DNA of 64,000 nucleotides from Ulva prolifera. Lineage: Eukaryota > Chlorophyta > Ulvophyceae > Ulvales > Ulvaceae. Where the stretch lies: the NCBI GenBank assembly GCA_023078555.1, contig CM041198.1, forward strand, positions 7,673,836 to 7,737,835, in the 5' to 3' direction. Under the pieces are notes generated by a model. The model saw only the letters and a list, made by a program, of their open reading frames with translations, did no database searches and was not told the DNA's origin. Below, piece after piece: positions 34,124 through 44,600 of this stretch. Position 1 is the first letter of the stretch. The number at the start of each line of letters is the position of its first letter. Both the position numbers and the translations under genes were made by a program.

Positions 34124-37100
34124 ATGCAGATACTTATGTCATATCTACGCGCTCGACCCACGGTCTCTAGCTCGAGCGTGAGGCACAGTGCGTTTTCTCA
34201 GCTACCTCACTACAGACGGTGCTCCACGACCCAGGCTCCAGGCACGGCGTGCCGCGCTGCAATGACATCCGAAGATACAAAGGTCGCGAAAGCTGGAAAA
34301 CCATTTGAAGAAGCAGGTCTAGGCATGTTTCCGCTCCAGCATCATGCTCCGTGCCAGGGCAGCTGCTGCCACTGAACCTCACCATTCCAGTGCCGCATGC
34401 CTACGACCCATAGTACGCCACAACAATGTCACAATATGACAATTTACAGTCTGTGCGATTCTGCGCAGTCAACACAGTCTTGATCAGTTTGTCAGCTGTG
34501 GAGCACGAGACCAACGCAGCAATGCTGATGCCTGGGCGCCTTCAGCCTCTGCCGTCCAGCTCCGACCGTTCTACTGGGTTGAGCAATGCGACATTCTAAG
34601 ACTCTGCATCTCGTACACTTTATGCTGTGGTGATACCTTTTCACGTCCAATCCTCAGCAGAGTACTGCGCTCATTGTGCCACCTTGTGTCGCATGCTCGG
34701 CACCAAGACTCCGAGATCCTGTGTCACCAACCTTTTTTTTTTTTGGGTGTTAAAAAAAAAAACCTTCCAAAGCAGTGCATCCCATGAAGTAACTGCTTCA
34801 CATGGCTCCGCAGTGGCAGCCCTCGCCGCGGCAGGCCGTGCCTTGCTCCCAAGTCCCATTGCGCAAGCATCGACACCCCCGATTCCAGGTCTCACATGCC
34901 CACGCCAGATCATCTGACCAAGCTGCCCATGTATCGTGCGCAAGCTCTGTGCCATCCCCTACGCCTGGTCAAAGCCAGGCTGGTTCGCTGCAGGAGAGGT
35001 CCTCGACGCCTCGTACATCAGCAAGGAGACAGTCAGCAATGCACCGGCCGGCCGCACCGCGGGCATCGTGCTGCACCCCACCTCCCTCCCGGGAGGCTAC
35101 GGCACGGGAGACCTCGGCAAGGAGTGCAGGCAGTTCGTCGACTGGCTGGCGAGTGCTGGCATGAAGGCCTGGCAGGTGCTGCCCCCCCTCCTCTGCATCG
35201 CTGCCTTCAATATGCAATGCTTGGTAGCACAAAGAAGTCTGTAGAACACGAGGCAATTGAGGTGTATCAAGTTTCTCCACTGGCACATGCATCCGGCGGC
35301 TTGTCGATGTGGTGCTCTGCTATGCAATGGCCGGGTCCTTGTAATGTGTTGCTCCAGCTGCAGTCCTCCGAGGCCTCCTGCTCCGCCCGATCCACACAGA
35401 ACGCTGTCCGCTTGAGCTTGAGCTTGGTTGCTGCGCTGCTACCTGCCTCTCTGGCTGCGTGCACAGACGATCTTGTGAAACAGAATGCCACTTTGCGAAC
35501 GCAGCAAGCATGCCAACTCACCGCAACTCGCATCCACCGTGCATGTTGTGAGTGACGGATGCAGTCTGCCGACGTCGCTGCAGCGGGAGGTGGGAGCTCT
35601 GCGCATCCCTCCGCACTTCATTTTCGCTGCCTCGCCCCTTGCAGCCGATGTGGCCTTCCACACATGCGCCAGCTTGCCTCGCTTGGTGTGTCCCACGTGC
35701 GGGCGTGCCACAAGCACAGAGGTGGCGAGGCAGGTAGCGCCGCAAACACACCGCCCACCTCAACAACATGTTCACTAACGCACCCAAGCCAACAGCCCTC
35801 ACAGAGCGTGTGGGGGTGCCATGCAGGTGCTGCCGCTCGTGCCCCCGGACGATGAGTACTTCTCGCCGTACTCTGGCCAGGACGCCCTCTGCGGGAACCC
35901 CCTGCTCATCTCCCTCGAGGCGCTCGTGGAGGACGGCCTCCTCGATGCAGGTGCGGTTCCTCCCCCCCCTCCCCCTCCCTGTCTCCCCCTCCCTGTCTCC
36001 CCCTCTGTTTGCTCATTTGCCTGGCAACATGTTGATTTTCTTCTGGACCGTGCGTGCGTCTCTTCCCCTCTGCATCTGTCCGTTGCACCGCCTTGGAGTA
36101 TTCTTTGGTGCTTGCCGTTCAATGCCCCGAGCTTCTGCAACTTGTGCTCTATCTCCCTCGTCTGGAGTCATCTCTCTCGAGTGACATCGACTAGTGCTGT
36201 CACGCGCCCAGGGGCGGTGCATGAACCAGGGTGATCAGCCGTGACGCTGTTGATTCCTGTCTGGTGGTGCGACGGAGCGAGCATTGACTGACGTGCTATG
36301 CAGCCGATCCGGGTGTTCTGCCGTTCAACTGGCCGCCGCTCCTGGTGCAGTCTGTCGATTCGTATCTCAAGTACGCGCCGAGACGACAGCCGGGTGTTTG
36401 TATCATTGGGGTCGCTGTGCAGAGTTTCCAGGGCAGCCATCCAGAAAATAGACCTACGTACTCGGAATTGTTCTGGGTGATCAGGCCCGGCGACCAAAAC
36501 AAAGCACTGGTGTGTATGTGTAGGGGACCTACCAGCCGCGGTGCCGAACGACGGCCAGGCCGACTTCAAAACCGCGCTCGCCCTCAAGACCCCCCTCCTC
36601 GCCAAGGCCGCCAAGCGCATGCTGTCCGGCGACGCGTTTGAGGCGCTCCGTGCCGACATGGCCGCCTTCCGGCGCGCCAACCCCTGGGTCGAGGACAGCG
36701 CCCTGTTCGCGTGCCTGCGGGCCGAGCCGGAGCGCAAGGACGTCGACTGGTGGGACTGGGAGGCGGCGGTGCGCGACCGCGAGCCCGAGACCCTCGCGCA
36801 GCTGCGCGAGCAGTACTGCGGCGACATTGACGAGTTCATCGCGATCCAGGCGATCTTTGACCGGCAGTGGCAGGCCGTGAAGGTGCGCTTGGTTTGTCTG
36901 GTCGTGACTATCATGAAGGGTCTAATGATCCGTTCAGGATTCCAATGCGAGTGCAGAAAAAACGAAGGATACGTGCGTGCTGTGCGTATTGGTGTGGTCG
37001 TCCCACGAGTGCGGCTGCGAGTGCGAGTGCGAGGACTGTTGCGGGTGTGGCGCTCGAGGCTAGACCCCCAGCTGCAGTGCTAGCCGGCAGCGCTCCTGGT

Positions 37101-39072
37101 TGTAAGTGCTAGGCTCACAGGCTCGGCGCGGCTGCAGCTGTCCTGTTGCCGCTGCCGGCGTATGGCATGCTGCCGCCGGTGTGTGTTATCATGCATGCAT
37201 GTACACATGCATGTGGTGCATGCGGTGCAGGAGTACGCGAACGGCAAGGGTGTCGACCTCATCGGCGACATGCCGATCTACGTCGGCGGCCAAAGCGCGG
37301 ACGTGTGGGCCAACCCGGAACTGTTTGAGCTCGGCGCCGGCGGCGCGCCGGAGCAGGTCAGCGGCGTGCCGCCCGACGCCTTCAGCGAGACCGGCCAGCT
37401 GTGGGGGTCCCCGCTCTACCGCTGGGACGCGCATGCCGCGGAGGACTATGCATGGTGGGCACAGCGCATCGGCCGCGCCGGGCAGGTGCGCCACCCCCCG
37501 CTTCCTCGCAGCCTGCGACACGACTGCTCAGAATCTTGAGGTAGAGGCAGGCGGGAGTGGATTGGATTTTCGGGGTGGTGAGATGTCGGCGCTGCCCTTC
37601 TCGGCGCTGCCCCGCACCCTGATGCCCACAGACCATGTGTGCGCGCTCAGTGGTGCGGTGTGCGTATGCTGCCGATGGCATCCGCGGCAATACGCCCGTG
37701 CGGCGGGAGAACTGTACGCAATGTGCGCCATGCGAGGCATGTGAAGATCGGACCGTGTGGGCTGACAAACGAGGCTTGGTGTCCTGGCATGGCGACCTGT
37801 CGATGCACGCGCCGCCGTCAAGCTTGAAGACACATCACGAGTGCAGCGTGTATGCCGATCTATGAATAAAACCCCCCCGATGACCTTGGTCGCGACCCCA
37901 GGTAGTCTGCGTTGGTGCGCTGCCAACGGCCGTGAATTGCCTGTGCCATGCGTGTGACTTGTTCGAGCGGGGGTGCAGGTGTACAACCAGACGCGCATCG
38001 ACCACTTCCGCGCGTTTGCCGGGTACTGGTCCGTCGCGGCGACGGCCGAGACCGCGATGGTCGGGGACTGGCGGCGCGGCCCCGGCGTGGCGCTCTTCGA
38101 CGCCGTCGCGCGCCGCCTCGGCGCCGCGGCCCCCGCGATCATGGCCGAGGACCTCGGCGTCATCACGACGGACGTCAAGGCGCTGCGCCGCGACGTCGGG
38201 GCGCCGGGGATGGTCGTGCTACAGTTTGCGTGGGGCGGCGGCGCTGACAACACGCACCTCCCACACAACCACTACGCCAACAGCTTCGTTTACCCCGGCA
38301 CGCATGACAACGAGACGGCGGTGGGGTGGTACCAGGACAGCGCGACGGTGCGGCCCCGCCCGGACGGCGCGCGATTTTGTATGCTTGAGCGGCATGCGTG
38401 TAGGGGAGTGTGGCCGCGCGGCCGAGAGCTCTGTGCATTGCTGTGTGCGTTGTTGAGACGACATGGTGTGGTTTGTGAGCCTGGATGCTCTGCATATGCA
38501 TTTGGTACCACATGTGCGCGTTACATCGTGTGGCGCGTTATCGTGGGGCTCTCAGGGTAACCCGCCTTCCGATCGGGCTGCGACCCATACATTAGTATCT
38601 GGAATTCTTGTATGTGATTGGGTCCGACGGCCCGACATGGCCACGTCCTGAAGCGATAGATGGACTCACGTGGCTGGTGGTGCAGGACGAGGAGAAGATC
38701 TACCTGCAGCGCTACATGGGCAGCAAGGGCACCGACATCGCGTGGGACTTCATCCAGGAGGCGATGAAGAGCGTGTCCGCGACATGCATGATCATGATGC
38801 AGGATGTGCTGCGCCTCGACAACAGCCACCGCATGAACAGCCCCGGCACCGCCGCCGGCAACTGGGGCTGGCGCCTGCCGGACTCCTTCAAGTGGAGCTC
38901 CATCAGCAAGGAGTCTGCGCAGCTGCGCACGATGGCGGTGATGTTCGACCGGTGCCCGAAGGCTGAGATCACAAGCGCTGACGGCCCGGGGGGTGCACGA
39001 GCGCCGGATCCGCTGGAGGAGTTCTGCGCGGCCGAGCCGGATGCCGACGAGTGCCGGGTGTATGAGGACTAG
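34124..39072 (+). CDS. DPE1: 4-alpha-glucanotransferase, disproportionating enzyme (GH77), plastidial
   Basis: Seven exons give a complete 622-residue protein with every junction in phase: 34124-34316, 34994-35175, 35827-35950, 36524-36882, 37231-37485, 37979-38347 and 38686-39072. The N-terminus (SYLRARPTVSSSSVRHSAFS) is a plastid transit peptide. GH77 landmarks appear in order: GIVLHPTSLPGGYGTGDLG, QVLPLVPPDDEYFSPYSGQD, GVDLIGDMPIYVGGQSADVW, NQTRIDHFRAFAGYW with the nucleophile-region Asp, IMAEDLGVIT with the acid/base Glu, and FVYPGTHDNETAVGWYQD. It ends with the expected GNWGWRLPDSFKWSSISKES block. The enzyme moves maltooligosaccharide units between glucans in starch breakdown and maltotriose recycling. 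ATG 34106 or 34136 would also fit the leader. The second-last and second intron positions hold MITE-like copies (introns 35951-36523 and 38348-38685). A TGTAA follows at 39269-39273. Confidence 0.92.
34733..34762. repeat. Poly(T)/poly(A) inverted repeat in DPE1 intron 1
   Basis: Twelve T at 34733-34744 and eleven A at 34752-34762 are separated by GGGTGTT. They could form an A/T stem with a 7-nt loop in DNA or in the pre-mRNA. The surroundings are GC-rich, which makes the structure stand out. Confidence 0.85.
36391..36510 (+). mobile_element. MITE/introner-like element, copy B
   Basis: This lies near the 3' end of the second-to-third-exon intron of DPE1, 13 bp before the acceptor. It aligns over its length with the reverse complement of copy A: ATTGGGGTCGCTGTGCAGAG against GTCGGGTCGCTTTGCAGCAT, then CTCGGAATTGTTCTGGGTGA against TTCGGAATCGTTCTATGTGA, then TCAGGCCCGGCGACC against TCGGGCCCGATGACC. 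Its ends are imperfectly inverted (GTGTTTGT and ACAAAGCAC). No clean target duplication is visible. Confidence 0.6.
38526..38646 (+). mobile_element. MITE/introner-like element, copy C
   Basis: This lies in the last intron of DPE1, 39 bp before the acceptor. It shares GGCTGCGACCCATACATTAG with GACTGCGACCCTGCAATTAG of copy A, and TTCTTGTATGTGATTGGGTC with CGTTCTATGTGATCGGGCC. It is more diverged at its ends than copy A. It has the same orientation relative to transcription as copies A and B. Confidence 0.55.
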
Positions 39073-39990
39073 CGGCCGTGATGCTGCGGCGGGAGGGGAG
39101 CCGCGTGGGAGCTTGGGATCGCGTGGCTGTGCTTGGTAGGTCCTGCGGGTTTGTGGGAACTGGGTGTTGTCGTGAGAGGCAGTTGTCCAATCTGATGACA
39201 CGTGTGTGTGCGCATAATGGCAGCCTGGGGTGCTCTGTCGGTGGTGGAAGCGTCCCTGCGGCCTGTGTTGTAAGTGATGGAGAGCTGCATCGAGTAGCAG
39301 GGGCGTAGATGCTCGTTTCGGACTTGGCCCAGCTTGGTGTGCATGACGCGGCGCCGCCCGAGCGAAGCGTCTCACGTAGTCACAAACGACACAAAAATTG
39401 GCCAACAGCGCCTCGTCATGGCACCCGGTCGACGATCGCACAGCAAGCTTTCCCGTCGAATGTAAGCATCGATAAATAGTTTGTGCTCGTCTAAGGGAGC
39501 ACCGCGAGAAAGCACGCATTCGCGCATCTCTTGCAGCAACGGATTCAAAGCAATTTCCTCACCACCTTTGGAAAACAGTTAACAGGTAAATGTTACACTG
39601 CTCCTGTTGGAATGCCATGAGCTGTGCCCTGACGGGATTCCTGGGTGCACAAGCGGAATTGCGAGTGCGAGAGGGCAGATGCGCAAGCCCGCAGGGTCGC
39701 AGTGTAATGGCGCGTAACCTAGCTTGTACGGCAAAAGATGTGATATGTCCATCCGTGCGCATATTTGTCTGTGTTGGTGCTCGGTGTATTGGCTTTGCGC
39801 ATTGTGTCAGTGCTGTTCGCTCTAGCCCAGCACCACACTTGCACGTTCGGTGATCATGTACACGCTTGCGCAGCTTGTGACATCTTTATCCATTTACTGT
39901 CCTGGATACACGCAATCTGCATGCCTGTGCAACTGTTCATCGCGCTGATATGTGACGTACTTGCAGGCAAGCAATACGCACGTCCTAGGC
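39073..39990. other. Intergenic region between DPE1 and clathrin light chain
   Basis: TGTAA at 39269-39273, 197 bp after the DPE1 stop, is the probable poly(A) signal. The remainder contains no supported exon and should hold the promoter of the clathrin light chain gene. Confidence 0.4.
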
Positions 39991-40797
39991 ATGGCGGAAA
40001 GCCAAAACCCGTTTGACATGGGAGGGTCTGCTCCTGCAGCTGAGGACCCTCCTGCAGCCGAGGCTGCTGGTGTCCCTGACCAGCCTGCGCCCGGTGCACT
40101 TGATGCCAACCTTTTTGCGACTCCAGCTGCAGACAGCTACAACCCCGCAGGAACCGGAGCACAGGCTCCAGAAGATGAGTGTATGATTCCCTGACCTTGT
40201 GAGCGCTAATGTGCTGTTGTATTCTTGTCATGAGAGCTTACTCTGTTGCTGTGAGGTCCTCTCGGATTGACTAGTGGCATGGATTGCAGCCGGTGACCCA
40301 GATGCGAGAATTGCTTGGAGGAAAGACAACGCAGCAATGTTAGAGAGCAAAGAAGAGGAGGAGAAGAAGGACAACGAGGCTGTCAAGACCAAAGCCCAGG
40401 TTTGTATTGCCACTTGTGTGTGTGCTGTAATTCAGACCGCGCTGGAGGGTGTGGCATCTGACCATGTGCCTGAGAACGCACTGGACGGAGCCCGGCATCC
40501 GTCTAGTGCTCGAGATTGGGGTGCACCTGCCGCAGCGTCTCACACGCCAACGGTTTGCAGGAATGGCTCAAGCGATATCACGAGGAACGGACAGCCCGCA
40601 TTGATGCAGCCAAGGCCGAAAACGAGGCTCAAGAGCAAGCAGCCACGAAGGGCCCCCAAGGAAACACGGACTGGGAGAAGATGAACAGCATGATCGACTT
40701 CACTTTCAAGCCCCCGCAAGAGATGGAGGGTGAACGTGAACGTTTCAAGACCCTCCTGTTTGCTGCCAAGGAGAAGAACGTTCCAACTGCAATGTAG
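39991..40797 (+). CDS. CLC: Clathrin light chain
   Basis: Exons 39991-40180, 40290-40399 and 40561-40797 join with phases 1 and 0 into 178 residues. The N-terminus (MAESQNPFDMGGSAP) is Ala/Pro/acidic and carries an NPF motif of the kind bound by EH domains. The centre has the clathrin light chain pattern: ARIAWRKDNAAMLESKEEEE, followed by a highly charged coiled coil (EWLKRYHEERTARIDAAKAE). This is the heavy-chain-binding helix. WEKMNSMIDF and ERFKTLLFAAKEKNVP match the C-terminal W....L.DF and short Leu/Lys tail of plant and algal light chains. It would coat vesicles with clathrin heavy chain. It is shorter than the plant proteins I know, mainly at the N-terminus. Assignment rests on pattern, not on search. 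Confidence 0.75.
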
Positions 40798-41658
40798 TGT
40801 ACATTACATGTGCAGTGAACATTAGAAGATCAGGCTGATCTGATGCGAAGCGACGCTGGCCAGTAACAGCTGCGGCTCATTTTGATTGCACAGACGTGAC
40901 TTCAGGGGGTGGCAGCGAGTGCTGCACCGCCACTGCCCGCCCAGGCATGTGAAACCCAGCTAGCCACATCAAGAATCTGTTCTCGCACAATCCCCCCCAA
41001 CGCAACCACCTTTGACTTGCGACATTCTGAACAGCTCAAATGAAAACTACGTTGACAGCAATGATGGTCAATCGCTGATCTACAACAGTGCCGCCCTGGG
41101 ACATGCAAACGGACTACTCTTGACCGCGGGAGCGTGGCATTCGCTCTGATTGTACATCACAACATGAATTTGTACCAATGGCACACATTGCAACAGTGTC
41201 TCGAGGTGTTTGCAGGAAAGTTTTACAAACCCAACCCAGATAGCCAAGTACAGGCATGCTGAGACGGAAGTAAGCAAATTTGGTGGCAAAGTCCAGCAAT
41301 TTTGGTGGCACCACAGGGCACTGGGCGACATGTCTGTATGCATAAAATCGAGTCCAGAAACGTTACACAGGCATGGCTGCTTGTGGAAGCACTCTGTTCC
41401 ACTGCATGAACATCATTCTGCCTGTCAACACGAGGAAACCATGGAAACTATTGCCGGACGACGGCAATTGGCTAGAAAGGCAGTGCACGGACACTGCCAC
41501 AATCAGCTCCTTATTTGTAGCGACTCCAGTCTGACCCCAAGTCCAACCAGCGTGAACGACGCGGTCATTGTGAGCCAATCCTTGTGCTTCCCATCGGTCA
41601 CGCTTCCTCCGCTTCAACACGCCCTAGCTTACCTGGGCCTGCTTGTAGGATGCAGCAA
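40798..41658. other. Convergent intergenic region
   Basis: This lies between the clathrin light chain stop and the stop of the minus-strand Myb gene. A TTACA (TGTAA on the minus strand) at 41373-41377 could end the Myb transcript. No exon is supported. Confidence 0.4.
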
Positions 41659-44600
41659 CTAGGTTTGCACAGTCATGGCTACCCTGGCAGCCAGGTCCCA
41701 GAGGTCAGTGAAGTTCTGTGCTTTCTTGGCGGCGACACATTCCTTGACTGCGGTGATCTTGGGCTTGAAGCGTCCATCCTTGACCTTGTCATTGACCAAT
41801 TCGCGGTGCAGGAGTCCAGGCAGCCTCCAGGCGAGCAAGAAGACAATCTGCAGGCCATCCATGCATGTTGCCGAGGCACCCCTCAGTTGAGCTCAAAGCA
41901 CACCTCTGAAAGGCCCATGCCATCAGACACCGGCGGTGGTCGACCGAGTGATACATCAGGACTGCCAGCAGTACAATACTGGTACCTTCGACCGCCCTTG
42001 CGGCATGTGGCATGCTGCTGGCACGCAACAAGCCAAGCGATACATGGCACCACGCACGACCGAGCTGGCACCACCATGGGTACGTGCATATCAAAAACAC
42101 TCCGCAGCAGTAATTCACAAAAAGCATTCAGGTCGATTGCAGGGCCCACAGCCCAAAAGCATGTGCAGATTGCAGCCTGTGCAAAGCACAGTTCACCAGG
42201 ATTTACGGAGCCGGTATGAAAGAGAGGGCAGCAGCGGATGCGACACAGCAGCAGCAAGGCAATGCTTGCAGAGGGCCGCACGATCTGGTTGAGCTCGAGG
42301 TTGCGCCAGTCCGGTACGCTCCGCTTCATGCTGTTCCAGCGCTTGCGCACCAGAGCCTCAGGGGCGTCCGACAGCTCCTCCCACTCCACATGCTTCTCCT
42401 ACACACAGCACCACCCTCCTGGCCATGCCACGCCCGCCGAGCCACTGCAGGCGAGACACACCCCCTGCCGCCATGCCACGAACGCGTCCCGAAAGCGCCA
42501 CTCACACCTTAGACGCCCGCTAAATCTTGCAGCTGCGGACGCACATAAATCAACATCTGCGGCAGGCATTGACACACGCACATGCACACACCAGCGCTGA
42601 GCCATGGTTAAGTTCGCGAAGGGGGGCAGGGGCGGGACCGCAGACAGAATCGCGTTGGTTCACACTCAAAACCGCAGAGGGGGAGAGCGCACGAAGTGCG
42701 GCTTGGCCTGCCACAGCGCGCGCAGCAGGCGGCTGTCCTGCTCGATGCCCCACACCTCGTGCTCCTCCGCCGCGTCGGCGCCGCAGAGGTCCGTGTACCA
42801 CTTCTCGTAGCACTGCACGCTGTTGCGGGAGCCGTGCGCGGCGGCGATGGCGTCCCAGTTGAGGCCGTCGCGCAGCCGCGTCGCCTCGCGGCCGTCGGCG
42901 TACCGCACCTGCGCCTTCTCCAGCTGCAGCATGCACGCGCCTGGGTCACGCATGCTCATGACCGACCAGCCCGGCCCTGGTACGCATGGCCTCCGCTACG
43001 CGTTTGCGGCGAAGGAGCACTTGCGCTCGGCAGCGTACAGGCACACGAGAACCCGTCCACTGCCTGCTAGAAACACCCACACACCCACGCCGGGCCCCAA
43101 TGCCATACCCAATGCCATACCCATACGGGAAGGCGCCGGCCGATGCAGGACTTGGTCGAGTTTGTTGGGGCAGGCCCATTGAAGTCTGGCCCTGCCTGCT
43201 CCATTTGTACACAAAGAGCCGTTATGGCAGGGCGCCCTGTGGCGTCAGCTGCCGGCAGCGGAGGGCACGCACCATCGCAGACACGATATCAACCAGCAGG
43301 TCACACTCCTCGCGGCTCCAGGCGCCAGTCTGGCGGTCTGGCACAGCGCCGATCACGCGCCAGCGGTCGCGGCAGGCCTGGCCGCTGCGCCCGAGCGCGC
43401 GCCCAATCTCCGCCCACTTGGCACCCAACGCCGCGTGCCGAGCGCGCAGCGCCTTGTCCTCCGCCCCGTCCCACTGCCCGCGCTTGACGTCCGCGGTGAG
43501 GCGCGTGAGGCGCGTCGCGACCGCGTTGTAGCTGCGCATCGGCAGCGCCTGGGCGACCTGCACCGCGCCTGCCCCGCGTGTGCACGTGCGGGGTGGCCCA
43601 GGGCCCAAACCTCAACCGCGCAAGCAAAGCCATAACAGTACGGTCCCGCAGCCGTGCTGAGGCTGCCACACGCACACATACACAGAACTTTGCCCAGTGT
43701 GAGTGATCTGCTTGACAGCTCCATCGTGCCGTAGTGTAGCGGCACACACCCTTCCCCGGGGTTTACATTACGATAAATGCATGCTACCGGTGCATGTATA
43801 GGGTTCACTGTGCATATCACAGGTCGCAGCAAGCGCACAAGCACACACGCGAGCTCTCACCAGAGGTGACACGAACAGCGCGTGCGGGAGAGCACCTGCG
43901 CCTTGAGGCCCCACAGATCCTCTGCGGATTTGAGGTCGTCGTTGTCGGCGCCGGGCGCCCTGGAGCTCTTCAGCCACGCAAAGCTGTCTGTGGGGAGGCC
44001 GTGGTCCTGCGCAAAATCCCGCAGCACTTCCAGCATGGCCTTATCTTCAGCCTTCGAGAACGGGCCGGTCTTGGTGCCGCTCGCAACGCGGGATGTCCTT
44101 TCGACCGTCTTGCTCCCGCTCCCGCCTTCGGCGCGAGTCTTCGCATCTGCCTTGACGCCTGGCTTGCCGCTTGTCTTTGCAGCTCCCTCAGCATCTGCCT
44201 TGGCAATGGTCTTCGCACTAGCCTTGGCTGTAGTCGTGGCGCGTGCCTTTGCGTCGGCCTTTGCGCCGGTGGTAGAGTCTGTCTTGTCTTGTGGCTTGGG
44301 GTCTACCTTGCCGTCAGGCTTGCCGCTTGATTTTACAGCTACTTTTGCGTCTGCCTTGGCGCCGGTCTTCGCACTTGCCTTAGCGAGAGTTGTGGCGCCG
44401 GCCTTTCCGTCGGCCTTGGCGCCGGTCTTACAATCCGCCTTGTCTTGTGGCTCGGAGCGTGTCTCAGCACCTACCTTGGCGCCTGTTCTGCTGCTTGTCT
44501 CTGCACCGCCCTCTACGTCTGCCTCGGCACGGGTCTCGGCGGTGTCAGCGTTGGCCATAGTGCTTTTCTTTCTGCTGGTGTGGGCGCCTGTGTTGCTGAA

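Noticed and set aside
34733-34762. Retroposed poly(A) tail
   Set aside because: The A run is preceded by an inverted T run and there is no recognisable retroposed body or target duplication.
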